A stretch of DNA of 64,000 nucleotides from Straminergon stramineum (Eukaryota; Streptophyta; Bryopsida; Hypnales; Calliergonaceae): contig OY987263.1 of assembly GCA_963920665.1 (NCBI GenBank), positions 46,349,218 through 46,413,217 of the forward strand. Reading direction: 5' to 3'. Shown here one piece after another: positions 45,822 to 59,061 of this stretch (positions are counted from its first letter, which is position 1; each line of letters starts with the position of its first letter). The notes beneath the pieces are model-generated. The model saw only the letters and a list, made by a program, of their open reading frames with translations, did no database searches and was not told the DNA's origin. A program made the position numbers and the translations under genes.

Positions 45822-47097
45822 CTATCGGTTGCCCGATTGAAATGCAAGCTTCCTAGACTGTTGCTTCTCCGAAATACTTTGGGTATTGAAAAGTTCCCAA
45901 ACAGACCCTTCATTGTATACTTTTCTATTTTGTCATATTCTACAATGATTTTTATAAATTCAATTTGTATAATTAGTGTTGGAAAAACTTGTTTTTGACA
46001 ACCTTTGATTATTGTGGAATAAAGATACACCAAAAATACTCTTTGAAAACCTTTCAACAATCCATAGAAAATTTCCTCAAGGAATTTCCTTAGTAAAAGA
46101 AAACAAGCAAGCAAGAAATGAAAGATAACTAACATCAACATGGAACAAATTAGCTCAACATGTACCAAGTTATTAGCTCAAAAGTTGTTTAAGATATTTT
46201 TCAATTATAGGATCTCTTATATAGAGGTAATAGAGTAATTTCACTTATAGTAATAATATCACTATAGAATTAGTTTAAAAAGATCAATTTGAACTTTGAT
46301 ATATAGTAGATCAAATGAACCAATGTAAGGTATCCAAAATTTCAAAGAATGTTCACAAAGTCAATGTATAGATGAACCATAAGGTTAGATGGCTTTATTC
46401 CATGAATCATGAATTATTTAGAATTGAAAATGAAATATATTGTTATATGATGTTTCCATACTTTTCTTTAATTAAGGTGAGTTTTCTTAGGGAAGGTGGT
46501 ACTTGAATATGAAGAGATATGAAGCCTACTATTGCTCCCTTTCCTACTAAGTGGTATACGTTTATTCATAGAGTGGATAATTACTTGTAAAAACTTGAAA
46601 AAATTTGAAATTGTGTTCACATATCTTTAGATAATTATTTGATTTGTTTATAAATGAGTGAATCATTATCATAGTTGTTGTTGTTTTTCAAAATTCATTC
46701 AATGTTTTAGGTGTAAAACTGCAACTAGACAATTGGTCAACACCAGGAAAAATGGGTCATGGACCACAAAAATGTCATTGATGGTGCTGAGAAGGAGTAG
46801 GTTACCACCAGTCCAACATCATCCCATTTTCAATTTTCAAATCATTTGTGGTGTAATGATAGTTGGTGACGTAACAATTCTATTGATCAACTCTAATTGT
46901 TCAATTAAAATTGGCTCTGCAATTAGGTTTGGATTCCTCCTTGCAGATTAAGTTAAGTCAATGAATCATGGGGTAATCAACCCATTACTGGTAGAATGAC
47001 TATGATTTATTCTCATAGCATTGTTGAATTCTAAATCTTTTTTTAATCCCAAATATTTAAGAGAAATGTGAGACCATGTGAGACCAATTGAAATTAC
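45822..47097. other. AT-rich intergenic DNA, no gene supported
   Basis: Composition drops sharply to AT-rich about 45880. Frames at 45755-46168 (minus) and 46658-46951 (plus) lack ATG-led, domain-like structure. Any upstream exons of the Copia-disrupted gene were not recognised. Confidence 0.45.
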
Positions 47098-47420
47098 ATT
47101 TTTTTGACAAAGTATGAGTTCGTTATGAATTTTTGAAGTGTAATCTTAATTGGCCCAGAAGAGTCTCTAGACTACTCCAATATCAAAAAAAGAAGTGTAT
47201 ACATAATAATCATCTTACTCAACCACAATATTTCTTTAAATGGCACCAATATGAAGACCCCCCAAGCACTTTATACCAATCACTTTGTGTTATGGATTTT
47301 CACTCAAAACTAAGGTGGAAGTTTCAACTGCCCCACACTAATCACTTCATTATTGTCACCTAAAACATTGAATGTAGCCATTAAGTGAGCCTAGTGTAGC
47401 TCAGATCTCATTTATTGGAA
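47098..47420. repeat. dispersed repeat family I, copy 2
   Basis: Collinear with 30118-30415, about 70-75% by eye with indels. Non-coding. Confidence 0.65.
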
Positions 47421-47929
47421 AAAGGTTGGCATGGCTTGGAAACAACAATCATTTTTTGTTTGAATTTCAAAGTAAATTTTTTTCACTAGTTGTCCCCGCT
47501 TTATCCTAAGGATGGGGATGAAATGCTCATGGATAGTGATAAACATTTTGCTTTTTTGACTAGTGGTCTTACTATTTTCTTTGGGATAGAGGAATAATGC
47601 AATAAATTGTCCTTCAAATGATGGATAAAAATTGGCATCAATGGACAATGGACAATGGACAAGTTTTCTTTCATATTTTGCATTAGAAGAAAATCAAGCA
47701 AAACTTATGGTATATCCAAGAAAAAGAATCTAACTACTAGTCTCCACAATTTATTATAATTTGAAAAGTGCAAGACCAATTTGTTCTATCAATGTCAAGA
47801 AAGATGGACCAAGGATTCAACTTCCTGAGAGCTTTTCAAGATTTCAAATAAGGGAGCTGACCTCTTACTAATCACAGACCCAATCTGGCAACGTAGGGTG
47901 GAGTAATTTCAATTAGTAGGTGACTAGCA
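47421..47929. other. AT-rich intergenic DNA
   Basis: Nothing recognisable apart from a short repeat of atggacaatgg near 47640. Confidence 0.5.
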
Positions 47930-48245
47930 ACAATTAATGTTGGCACAGTTCCCGAGTAGTTCATGGTGCATTACAATTGGCTACAAAACTCTCAAATTTG
48001 GACCCAACCCTTCTTGGATTTTGCAACCAGCCCTTGGTTGAAAAGAGTAAGGTATGTATGGCCAATATGGGTAGAACACAATCTTCAGCTTAAAAATTCG
48101 TAGTAATTATTTTGTGAGGAAAAAAAATCTGAAAAATTATGGAAACCTTATGAACTCTATTTCTGCTCATGGGAAAAATTTCCCCATTGTTGAAACCTCC
48201 CTTGCAGTATGTGTATCTGCTTAAGTGGTCAGAAAGGGGTCGGCT
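47930..48245. repeat. dispersed repeat family H, copy 3
   Basis: Matches 14100-14405: ttggctacaaaactctcaa, caacc.gcccttggt, aatatgg, attcgtagtaattat, gaactctatttctgc and cttaagtggt. Confidence 0.6.
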
Positions 48246-48951
48246 CCGTTAGTGGCATTCATATTGTCACAACAACGATGTCATCTTTGATGGGAAGCCA
48301 AGCATTACACTTGTACTTTAAATGACACAAACTTCATCACACAAAAATGTAAGGTTGGAGGATTTCTTTCATGTAGAGTTTGTAAATTGTGGTGGTAGAA
48401 TTTGAGATTCATTATCCAAATGCAAACCTAAAATATAAGAGTTAAAATTTTAGACAAATTCTTTGTAAAACTATGAAAGGGATATGAATGTTTTCCATAG
48501 TTATTGTGCAATTAACAAGTGGCTTTAGATTTTGCCTTAATTGTGATAGATTTTATTTCAAGTTTATTTTAGATTGACATTCAATTTTGAAATCTCTTTG
48601 TTTTGATTTGTATTTTTGTTATGTGGAGGATATAAATTTTAGCATATTTTGGTTATCAACCAAGAGTAGATACATGTCAAAGGCCACAACCTAGAGATGG
48701 AAGAATTGAAGTGAACGGGGTTGAATTGTGCAAGAGGCATGCAAGTTTTCTTTGAACTTGGAAGACCTACAAAATCAATGAAGGTCCATATGTGTAGCAT
48801 AAATAGAAGAGTTACTTGTTATTGTTTTACATACATAGCTACAATATTCATCATATTATCAATGATGCAGTTGCTAGCATGCATGTGAGCCTAGGATCTT
48901 GAGCCCATGAGCCTAAAAGCCTAAACACCTATATTATTAACACCTTCTATA
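48246..48951. other. AT-rich intergenic DNA
   Basis: No gene, RNA or repeat boundary supported. Confidence 0.5.
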
Positions 48952-49173
48952 TACTACAAGAGAAATGGGTGTTTTAAGTGAGTTTTTAAGTATAGTCCTA
49001 AACATAAAATTATAAAAAATGACCTTCATGGAGATTTTAAGTAAGAATCTACTTGAAATTCATGTATTTTTAGTAAATTTTTACTTAAAATCTTTTTAAA
49101 GGTCATTACTTATAATCTTATGTCTAGGATTATACTTTAAAACTCACTTAAAACACCCCTTTTTCTTGTAGTG
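48952..49173. mobile_element. CACTA-type MITE, copy 2, about 222 bp
   Basis: Ends TACTACAAGAGAAATGGGTG (first C mutated) and ACCCCTTTTTCTTGTAGTG. Internal text tttaagtgagtttttaagta matches 9357-9577. Target duplication no longer visible (ATA against AAT), so it is older than its relatives. Confidence 0.8.
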
Positions 49174-49548
49174 AATGGTTATAGATACTTATGTTATAGA
49201 ACACCTTTAATGATTATAGGTACCTATGTTATAAAATACCTTTGATGGTTATAAACGTCTATATTATAGGCATATTCCATAGCTATAAGGTACCTATATT
49301 GTAGCAAGGTTATCCATCATAATGTAACACTAGCTTTTCATGTCAAGATGTCCATCAGCATCAATCAGGATGCATCAAGTTCAATGGTATGTCTGTCTAT
49401 GTTGATAGCAAGCCATTTTAATTAGCAGATGGACTATCCATAAAAAATTTGGATCTAAATGGATGAGGGGTTGAATCCTAAAGTTTGGCCATCCGTGTAT
49501 ATTGACGGCAGACTGTTCTAATTAGTAAACAAACTATCTAAAAAAAAT

Positions 49549-49680
49549 CACTACAAGAAAAAGGGGTGTTTTAAGTATAGTCCTAAACATATAATCCTAT
49601 AAGTAACAACCTTAAAGTGGTGTTTTTGGTAAAAATTCACTGGAAATACATGTGTGTTATTGAGTTTAGTATATATTTTG
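49549..49680. mobile_element. truncated CACTA-type MITE (5' end only)
   Basis: CACTACAAGAAAAAGGGGTG and the following tttaagtatagtcctaaaca match the MITE family, but the inverted right end is missing. Confidence 0.65.
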
Positions 49681-49791
49681 GATTTTAAACCTAAAGTTGT
49701 AATGTAATTGAAAAGATGTAATTTTCTAATTGAAAAATTCTTAAAATTTTAAATTTCAACATTCTAAACTTGAAAATGTTATTTAATTTAA

Positions 49792-50359
49792 CCCCTAAAG
49801 GACCAAATGACCGTTGAGCATATGCAAGTAATCTTGGGTAGGTTTGTATGAAGTCATTTTCAAATGGATGTTCTTCAAATTTTGATATAAGTTGTGAGCA
49901 TGTATCCCCTAAGTGGGAATATAATTTTTTTCCAATTGGGTGCTTGGATCAAAAGTTATGATGCCCTAAACTTTTCTGGAAGCTCGGGCAACATGTACAA
50001 AACACCTCCTCTACTTCTGAAACTTGGTAGGTATGTAAATTACATGGTACAAGATGCAAATGTCCAAAAAAATAACCATGTGTAGTGTAAAAATCTCACT
50101 CTAGGAGGAGTTTAAGGTTGTTGGCCCTATTGGGCAAGGTTGAAAAAAACCTTTTTCTCCTAACTTCAAACGTTATAATCTTTCAATTTGTAAGGTCAAA
50201 GTTTCTGAACTTTTTTCCACACATTCCCATAGTAGTCTAGTACAAATTTGTATATTTTAATTTTGAAAAAAACTTTATTTTTTCATTTTTTTCTCACTGC
50301 CCTAAAAAATAGCGGTTTTTCCCAATTTGTGTCTAAAATGTGCCTTGGTTCTTTAGGGG
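49792..50359. mobile_element. TTAA-flanked piggyBac-like non-autonomous element, 568 bp
   Basis: TTAA (49788-49791) then CCCCTAAAGGACCAAATG; right end GCCTTGGTTCTTTAGGGG then TTAA (50360-50363). Perfect TTAA on both sides. Same family as 7186-7770 and the split copy 15236-18440. No coding capacity. Confidence 0.85.
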
Positions 50360-50363
50360 TTAA

Positions 50364-50956
50364 TTTTTGATAAGTGAAACAAGAACATTGTGTTCTACCA
50401 AAAAAATTATATTTTACTCACAAAACAACTATAATACAATTAGATTCTTGGGGCCAACTTCACTAGTTTAGGTATGGCAGCCCCTACCATGTTGGGGTAA
50501 ATTGTCAAATTGTCAAAAACAATGAAAACTAGGCATGAATTAGAAAATATTACACTTGTCATTTTTCCATTGGTTTTAAGACTCTTACACAAATTATGAA
50601 AAGGGTGCATACATTTAGTCCTTATTAGGAATCAGTTATTACCATATTTTAGTCATTTTTCAATATATGAAAGTAAAATTTTGCACAAAATAAAATGAAA
50701 AATTTGAAACTAAAGACATAAGAATTTTTTACTATAAAAACTTGTAAATAAAATATAATAATATGATATTATTAATAGTGCCTTTCATTGTTGATATTTT
50801 GGCTCTCATCCACCATTAATCATTGCCTTAATGACTTGTTGAAGCAAAGTGTAGATGTCAACAAAGCATAAGTTGTTAAACATGTCTACTAATTAAAATT
50901 CTTATCAATTGACCACCTAATGTTGGTGCATCCACCTTGTCCATGTTATCTTAATA
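50364..50956. other. AT-rich intergenic DNA
   Basis: Nothing recognisable. Confidence 0.5.
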
Positions 50957-51139
50957 CACTAGTAGAAAACATTATTATAATCAATAAAAATCAGCTAACA
51001 TTTTTTTTAAATTGTGTTGCATGGAACGCAAATTTTTAAAAATTGTATTGCAATCAAGGCAAATTTTCTGTTTTTTGGCAAAAAACACAAAAGAAATGTC
51101 AACTGGTTTTGTTGACTATGACACTATTTTCTACTAGTG
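50957..51139. mobile_element. CACTAGTAGAAAA MITE, 183 bp, ATA target duplication
   Basis: The left end CACTAGTAGAAAAC and the right end ATTTTCTACTAGTG are inverted over about 13 bases. ATA flanks both sides (50954-50956, 51140-51142). Shares its ends with the 3.3 kb element at 53066-56399, which could be its source family. Confidence 0.85.
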
Positions 51140-51504
51140 ATAGTTTGATGACTTCTACCACTATTGTACTCTACTTACTACAATGCCTAATTCCTAGTTT
51201 TACAAATGAGTTTGTTTTCAAATGGTTGTTGTCTTGTTGATGTCAACCTAGACATTGTGGTTTGGCTTGAACATTGTTTTCACCTCTCTATGCTTGTTCT
51301 ACAATGCCTTGTATTTTTTCTCGTATTTCATTTTTTCTTCATTTTTTTAATTTGAGTTGTTGTTAGTTAGTAATTGATACTCATTACTATGGTAGAAGAC
51401 AAGTTGGAAGAGATGAAGTGGGAGAAGCAAAAGTCCTAGCCTACTAGCCCTCCATCTCATAAGGGGGAGTGCTAGCATAGGAATCTATGTTATACATACC
51501 GACT

Positions 51505-51715
51505 CACTACAAGAGAAAGGTGTGTTTAAAGTGAGTTTTAAAGTATAGTCCTAGACATAAGATTATAAGTCATGATATTTAAGGAGATTTTCAGTAAAAA
51601 TTTACTAAAAATACATATGTTTTTATTGTAAATCTCATGAAAGGTCATTACTTATAATCTTATGTCTAAGACTATACTTTAAAACTCACTTTAAATACAC
51701 CTTTCTCTTGTAGTG
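51505..51715. mobile_element. CACTA-type MITE, copy 3, 211 bp, ACT target duplication
   Basis: Ends CACTACAAGAGAAAGGTGTG and CACCTTTCTCTTGTAGTG; long inverted similarity inward. ACT at 51502-51504 and 51716-51718. Confidence 0.9.
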
Positions 51716-51938
51716 ACTATAATATAGGTGTCTATATTATAGGTAACTATATTACAAATTCTTTCTATATTATAGGTACATATGTCATAATTACCTTCAA
51801 ATGGTCGTAGATATATACCTACAACTAGGTTCAAGGCTTTTAGGCTCATGTCTCTATACTCACACACTAGCATTGTTGTCCCGCAAATTATTCAAGTTGG
51901 CAACTTATGATGACACATTGAAATTTTAGATTCTAGCG

Positions 51939-52241
51939 ATGAAAAGAGTAACAAGTCTAAAGCATCCCAATGTTGACTTTGTTGAAATCACCATTACATA
52001 TGAAGTAGGCAACTCAAAATTTGATGCACCATTTGACCTCGAGGCCATTCCAAAGGTGATGTGAAATTGTATACTTGTTGAAGCATCTGTGCTTTGGGGC
52101 CGCATTGCAAAATATGAAGACATGTTCTTTTACAAGAAGGTAGGGCTATGCTACCATGGTCCAATGGTGGACAAGGTTCCCAAGGTGTATCATGAAATTC
52201 TAGAGTCTAGCATCAAGCAAATATGGAAATTGGAAGGCTAG
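51939..52241 (+). pseudogene. possible gene fragment with one internal stop
   Basis: The frame from ATG 51939 reads MKRVTSLKHPNVDFVEITIT..., has one TGA at 52062-52064, and continues through ASVLWGRIAKYEDMFFYKKV to a TAG near 52239. Composition is protein-like for an AT-rich stretch. I recognise no family. A transposon-derived or captured fragment is possible. Confidence 0.25.
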
Positions 52242-52244
52242 CCA

Positions 52245-53065
52245 AACTAGTAAAAGATTTCAAATTGTACAGTACAAATAAAGGGCTATTATTTTCCATA
52301 TGCCAAAATGTAGCATATACAACTATCTAGTATTGATTCATTGCTAACATGTTGGAAGTTTAGAGAGATTATTTTTTGTGTGATTTGTTAAATCTTGAAA
52401 ATGACTTTGAAATATTTTCATAAAAAAATATGTCTTTTCCATATCTTATTTCATTTTTAAATCTCAATTAGGATCTCTCATATTCTCATGCATGTACAAC
52501 TTTAATATATATTATAATAATGTAGCTAATTGTTGTTCCTAAGTATACATAAATTCACATACATTTTCTTATTATTGACATATTTTTCTTTTCTAAACTT
52601 TATGTAGAAATTATCAAATTTTCATTGAAATTATAAAATTGATTTTACAAATACACTTGATTTTTTGCATGTACTCATATGCACATTTCATAGGTCATGT
52701 CTACTCTCAACAATCTTGGTCTTGCAACCATATAAATGAAAAATCAAACAAGAAATAATTGAGATATAATTCTTTTAAATCTCTTATTAATATGGCATGT
52801 ATCATTTCTACAATATCTAATATTGAAGTTATGTAAAATGTAAAATTTTGGTTTAGCTAGTCTATGAAAGCAAAATTACATTGAATTTCAAAATAATGAT
52901 TGTAGTTCCAAAGTTGACAAAATCACAAATATGAACCTAATTCTTTTTAGAGACTATCAAATAATATTAAAAACACTCCCATCCACTATACAACCTAAAT
53001 TGTGTCATCACTAAAGTATCAAGAATCAAACCATAGAAAAGTCTCACTTCTACCTCATGTCCTTA
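52245..53065. other. AT-rich intergenic DNA
   Basis: Nothing recognisable. Confidence 0.5.
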
Positions 53066-53889
53066 CACTAGTAGAAAAAGGGCTATAAATGACTAGCGTT
53101 AATGACTACAAATCCAGTCATTTAGGACATTTATAACTAAACTATGACTGAAGTCTAATTTTAGAATCTAAGTCATTTTGGACAAGTCATTTAGGACATT
53201 GTAGTCATTTATTTGTAATGATTTATTTCTCATCCAATTGTTGATGTGGAAGTTCATTAGTATGTGATTGTATGGGGTAGTTGACCTAGCAAATATAATT
53301 GCTGACATGGTCTATACACGTGGAGGTTTGTAGTTGGTTGGTTTTGGAATGATGTGGCTTGCATTGATAGCCCTATTTTGATGAAGTGGAAAATTTTAGA
53401 TCACCTATTAGTTATTTTGTAGTAATGATTTTGGCTACAACTGTCATACTTTAGTCATTTTTGAGTTCGGTGCAATCATTTAGAAAGGTTTGTATATCCT
53501 TAGGGTGTCATATAGTAGTCATATGATAGTCATTTATATGTTGGTTACACAATAGTTGAGTAGATGATTATTGCAATCATCCATTAGTTTTCTGTAGTTG
53601 CAAAGAAATAAACAAGAAGTAAGAGGATTGAAGAATAGTTTTTAATAAATCATTTTGTACATTTATTGTGTGACTACATTTTCATGACTATACTATAATT
53701 TCATTTTGTTTCTATAGCTACAATTTGACTGCACTGTGACTAAACTATATATGACTATAGTTTAACCACACTATGACTAAACTATATATATGTGTATCAG
53801 GACTGTAGTATGACTATGTGCTTTGACTACAATCTGCTTTGAACTTCTTCTTTTCTCCAAGCCATAATTTATTTTTGCTTCTTAGACCA

Positions 53890-54300
53890 TAAAAATTATA
53901 GCCAACTACCAACTAAAACAACCAAGAACATAACCACAAATCAAGAAAACAACAAAATTGAAAAATAACAATACAACAAATTGATAGCACAACAACAAAA
54001 CAAAACAATAACATAACAACAAAACAATGACACAACAATACAACAACAAAAGAACAAGACTGCAAAACAACACAAGAAAAAGAAGATTGTAAACTAAGTC
54101 TTCACTTTAAAATTGTAGCCAACTACCAACTAAAACAACCAACAACCAAACCACAACTTAGTAAAACAACAATACAACAAAAAACACAACAACCAAACAA
54201 TATCATAACAACAAAACAATGACACAACAACACAACAATAAAAGAACAATACAACAAAAAGAAGATTGTAAACTAATTCTTCTCTTAGGAAAATTGAAGC
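53890..54300. repeat. tandem duplication of a CAA-rich segment, about 217 bp
   Basis: gccaactaccaactaaaaca begins at about 53900 and 54117, each followed by long caacaa/aacaca runs and gaagattgtaaacta. Lies inside the CACTA element. The 88-codon minus-strand frame over it is low-complexity (Phe/Leu/Val/Cys) and not a gene. Confidence 0.75.
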
Positions 54301-55779
54301 AAAAACAAGAAGAGAAAATGAGAAGATGTTTGTAAGAAAGAAGATAGAAGAGACTAAGACTGAAACACCCCTGAAACAGGGCTTCATTCTTGTCACAACT
54401 TAACTTTATGCCTCAAAGTGACTCACATCATATCACATTACATCATAGTATCAAAACTAGGTGTTACCAAATAGTATATTGGGTAACTATAAGTCCTGAG
54501 AGTATCAAAAGTGCCATAGCCCATCTATGTCTATTCACAAGTTTCAAACAGAGAAAAAAGAACCCTAGAACGATGAGTCCATGTGCTTGACAATAAAATC
54601 TTGCACCAATTCCATGTTGGAGAAATTGGATTTGAAGGCTGAGCCTCACCTCTGTCCATCCCAAAACACATAACAAACCAATGTAATGTCAGTGAGGATG
54701 CACGAGGTGTCTTCAACTATAGCCAATTGCTATCTATGTCACAAATCCAATATACCAAGAACAAGAATTAGTGAAACAGGTCATAAGGTAGAAAGCATCA
54801 ATGTCAAAGCAAGTTCCTCAATCAATTCACAAAACTACAAATGCAAAGAGACCTTTTGCCATTCTCATGTCATAGTAGCACTCCAATAGTCACTACGCAC
54901 AAACTCCACACGAAAGCAGCCCGCCACAGCCAAACTCCAAAGATGAGAGACAAGGGGGAACGGGAAGCTATTTCATGTATATAGAATTGGAAGGAACAAA
55001 TTCAAACCCAATCATAATTAGGTAGTTGGGAGTAACTACCTACCGTAGTGGTAAATGACTTATAATAAAGGCCACACCCATAGTGGGTTGGGTGGGTGGT
55101 ATTTTATACCCGTAGGCCAGATTTAATCCCATTTGACCATCGCATAAAAAGGTTTAGTGTAGCATTGGGTCATGGAAAAATCAAATCACAGAATAGGCGT
55201 AGAAAAACCTTAGAAAAAATAAAATTTTCTAACTCCACATGAAATAAAGACATTTTATTTTGGTAAATTAAAGTTAATTCATAGTGTAATGGACAACAAC
55301 CAAAAAATAAAAATACAAAAAAGGGGGTTATGTGCTTTTGTAAATGACAAATTGGGGCATTTGACAAGACCTACAATTGATGAAGAAAACGTAGTGTTAA
55401 CCATGTTACCAAGGCATAAGGTGCAAGCATGAGTTTATGTGGCAAATATTTGCATCCAAAATATTGAGTGATCCTAAATTTTGGAAAAATATACATGACA
55501 ATTGCCAAAGAAGAAGAAGAAGATAAACTAAAGAGGCGGCGGTAGACCTAAACCTAACTATAAATGAGAGACGAAATCTCTGTCGTTCGTTTGTAGTAGC
55601 TACAACTACAATCTGCAATTGCCACGTCACAATATATTCTATGACTAAATAACAACTACACAATGATTGAAAAATGACTAATCCATGATTAATAAGTGAG
55701 ATGCAATTACAACATACCACAGGTTAAGATTGTCAACCGCCACAAATGTAGAAAGGCAGTTGATCTAAAATCTAAAACA

Positions 55780-56040
55780 TCTATTTGTTGTCAAGATACA
55801 ATCTTAGCCTTCCATTTGTTGCTAAGATGAAATTTCACCCATCCATATGACTTGCTTTAGAAAGAAGCAATTTGATTTGTCCATTTAAGCCGTCAATTAG
55901 GTCTTTCTAATCCATTCATCAAAACCATTGATTGAGTCTATTTGATCTATCCATCTAAGTTGTAGATTAAGTCTATTTGATCCATCCATTTGATTCATCA
56001 TATCCATCCATCTAAGCCGTCCATCTAGTCCATTTGCAGC
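55780..56040. repeat. degenerate minisatellite, roughly 35-45 bp unit
   Basis: Variants of tctatttgatccatccatct followed by aagccgtc recur about five times inside the CACTA element. Confidence 0.6.
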
Positions 56041-56402
56041 TTCATATTAAATTCAATTTTCTTAGTGGGTGGAAGCCCATTGTTAGTCATTCCTCCATTC
56101 TACCATAGTCACTTGTTGCGCTCAATTTATGACAACACAACTCAAGTATGACTTGACGTAATCCATATCAGCCATAGTGCTACAATACTATAGATGACAA
56201 AACTATAGATGACAACAGTTTTCATTGCTCATCTCATTTGGGCATCATCCATTACTCCTTTGAATGCTTGATAAATGATTGCAACTTATAAAACGTTAGC
56301 TTTGGCAACTAAAGAATGACTAGAAGTCATTTTTTAGTCATTTTCGAATGACTAATCATTTTTTTCATTGGTTACATTTGACCATGTTTTCTACTAGTGT
56401 TA

Positions 56403-59061
56403 TTTCTCCTTACTTCACGATGAAATACTTTGAAATTTAATCCCATATGCTTATAGATTGAAATCATGTGATTATAATGACATTTGTGAAAATTTGACGT
56501 TGATAAGAAACACTACTCAAGTAGAAAGGTAAGATTGTTGTGTAGTGAATATGAATGAGAGACAATTAATAATTATGTGTCATGTAGAAAACAATAGTTA
56601 ACCAATTTTTGAGTAGTGAGTTAAGACTTAAGACAAACATTGGATGCTTTTTAAGATTAATATGATGGATATACTTGAAAAATCTTCTACACCCAAATTT
56701 ATCAGGATGGTGGATGTGGTTTGCCTTCCTACATGTCTTTTGACAAGGGCCCAAAATAGAGTTATATAAATGGTGAATGGCCACTACCAATACTTGTCCA
56801 TTGGAGACCGTCCCTGAAGAAGGAATCTTCTTGTACCTAATCATATTCGACTACAATTTTTTTAATATTTTTCCATATGATAAACATTTCATCTCATACA
56901 TGAATAAATCTATTCTTTGACAATAGTAGAATTCCATTCCATTGGCTAACAACGATTCTTTTAAATATAGAATAACCATTTAGTTCAACATAGGACAAAA
57001 TGGATGGTATGGAAGATATTTGAAGTAATTCTATGATGCTAATCTTGAAAAACATCCAAGGTTTGTTTCAATTCACTATTCAAAAAAATGGTCCATTGTC
57101 CTTTCACTCATGACATAAGAACATTAATTAACTATCAATCAAATTCATTGCATTGTGATAGTACTTATACTTGAGCAATGTTTTTTATCCACATCAAATT
57201 TACACATACTTCAATACCTTCACATAATTCCAACTCACAAGCATACTAGGAAAAGGCAATGAACAAAAACCTTATAAACTTGGCGAGAGAAACTCTAGGG
57301 TCTCGTTTATTTAAAAGTTGTTAAGCAAAGTAGTTCCAAAATAGTCTTTTAAAACTTAGTTTATTGAACATTATAGGAACACATTTGATTATTTGAGGCT
57401 ATCTTTGAAATACTCCAAATGTCGTTTTTATAGAAGTAGTCTTTGGTAAGAATCATGTTCACATTTGTGATATTTTCAACTTGGAAACATAAACAATAGC
57501 ATTCACAATCTAATTTCACACAAATTGATAGAATTGATTGAGGTAACTACCTTTCAATAATAATCAAGATAGCAAAAATTGACAAAGGATGACAAATTGC
57601 TCAAATTACTCAAATAATGAACTTATGTACAAGATATTCAAAAAATCATTTCGTTTCCGTAAAGATATTTATGTTACATGTCATATAGTTAGTGACGTTT
57701 CAAATGGCGTGATCTTTGTCAACTTCTGAAGGACTTCTACACCTTTGAATCAGATGGGAAAATAAGTATTGTAGATGAAATTAGAATGTTCATGATATTG
57801 TAGAGAAAAATAGTATTTTTCAATCATTCACAAAGGCATTGTTCTTCAATATGTATCCAATGTTGACCAAGTTTGTTGTATACGACTGAAAAAATAATTA
57901 AAGTTGCAACTCTACAAACCATTCTATGCTTCTTAGAATCCAAGGCAAATAAATAATACAAAGAACTCACAAGAATTGAGTGCCTCTTGGTTCTTGAAGT
58001 ACTTAAAAAAGCAATATGAAATCCAACATGTTATATCTTTACCATGCTTGAACCTTCAAGATTTTGAATTAATTTGTTTAACTTCCATATTGTAACTATC
58101 CTAAACAAACTCTTCATTAGCCAATAGGGCTAAAGTGATATTTGGAGTAATTATTTAGACCTTGCTCAAATAATAAATACCTTGATAGGATTCTAATAGA
58201 AAATGAAGCTTTGAGAAGCATTCAATGAAGAATGATGTACATTAGATGTTATCGTACTAAAGGAGGTATTGAAGGTCAAGTGGAGCTTTGATAGATTGAA
58301 GCTAAAACTTTTCAACCAATCCAAAATAGAATTTTAATCTTGAATTTCAAACTAAGGAAAATGAGATCATTTTAAAAAAAATAGTATTTCCTTCAAAAGA
58401 ATTCTATCATTAATTCATGTAGAGAATTTTACCTTCTTTTTATGGATACTATCATACTATATATTCATTAGAGGGTCTTTTAGGCCTCTAGGAGACCAAT
58501 TCAAGGTTGTTCTCCTTATTGGGAACAAGCATTTGGTTGCCAAAATATTAAAAATTGAAAAACTGAAAATTGAAACTTTTCCAAATTGAAAAAAAATGAA
58601 AATTGAAATTTTGAATTGAATTTTTTTTAAATAATTAAAAAAAATTTAATAATATTATCTGAAGTCTCAATCTCCTAACCACATCAAACATATGATGTGG
58701 CACAATTCCCATGTTTCTTGTTGGCCAGGAACTCGCAATTTTTTTGAGACTTGAACAAACCTCTAATAAGAATACCTCCATCCAACATTGACAAATAAGT
58801 CAATAACAACATTTTTTAAGATGAAAAGTGCGCAATTAATTCTTAAACATGTTAAATTATCATCTTTGGCATGATAAAAAATTGATCATTTGTGTTGATG
58901 TTGGCAACTCTACAAAATAATATTTTTCTTTTACAAATAGGCCATTAGCATAATAATGGTGAAGATTCATTTTACTTTTGTACACAACAAGATTTGTTAT
59001 TTGTTAGAAGTCAATATAGTAGGTTGTGAAGGTGGGACAAATATGTGATCTATTTCCCTAA
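56403..59061. other. 2.7 kb AT-rich intergenic DNA
   Basis: No gene or element boundary could be supported. 58540-58660 is an A/T simple-sequence patch. Confidence 0.5.

Larger units (their letters stand above)
53066..56399. mobile_element. 3.33 kb non-autonomous CACTA element with TTA target duplication
   Basis: The left end is CACTAGTAGAAAAAGGG and the right end is ATGTTTTCTACTAGTG, inverted over 13 bases. TTA lies on both sides (53063-53065 and 56400-56402). The first 150 bp and last 120 bp are packed with short aatgact/agtcattt words in both orientations, the sub-terminal repeats to which CACTA transposases bind. The middle has a CAA-rich tandem duplication, a GC-richer insert near 54560-54960 and a minisatellite. 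No transposase domain could be read on either strand, so it depends on another copy. Confidence 0.9.

Noticed and set aside
45755..46168. 137-codon minus-strand frame beside the Copia element
   Set aside because: Mostly AT-rich with a hydrophobic low-information translation. The overlapping frame that continues across the Copia junction is the more credible one, and it is in a different phase.
54130..54396. 88-codon minus-strand frame rich in Phe, Leu and Cys
   Set aside because: It is the complement of a CAA-rich low-complexity tandem repeat inside the CACTA element.
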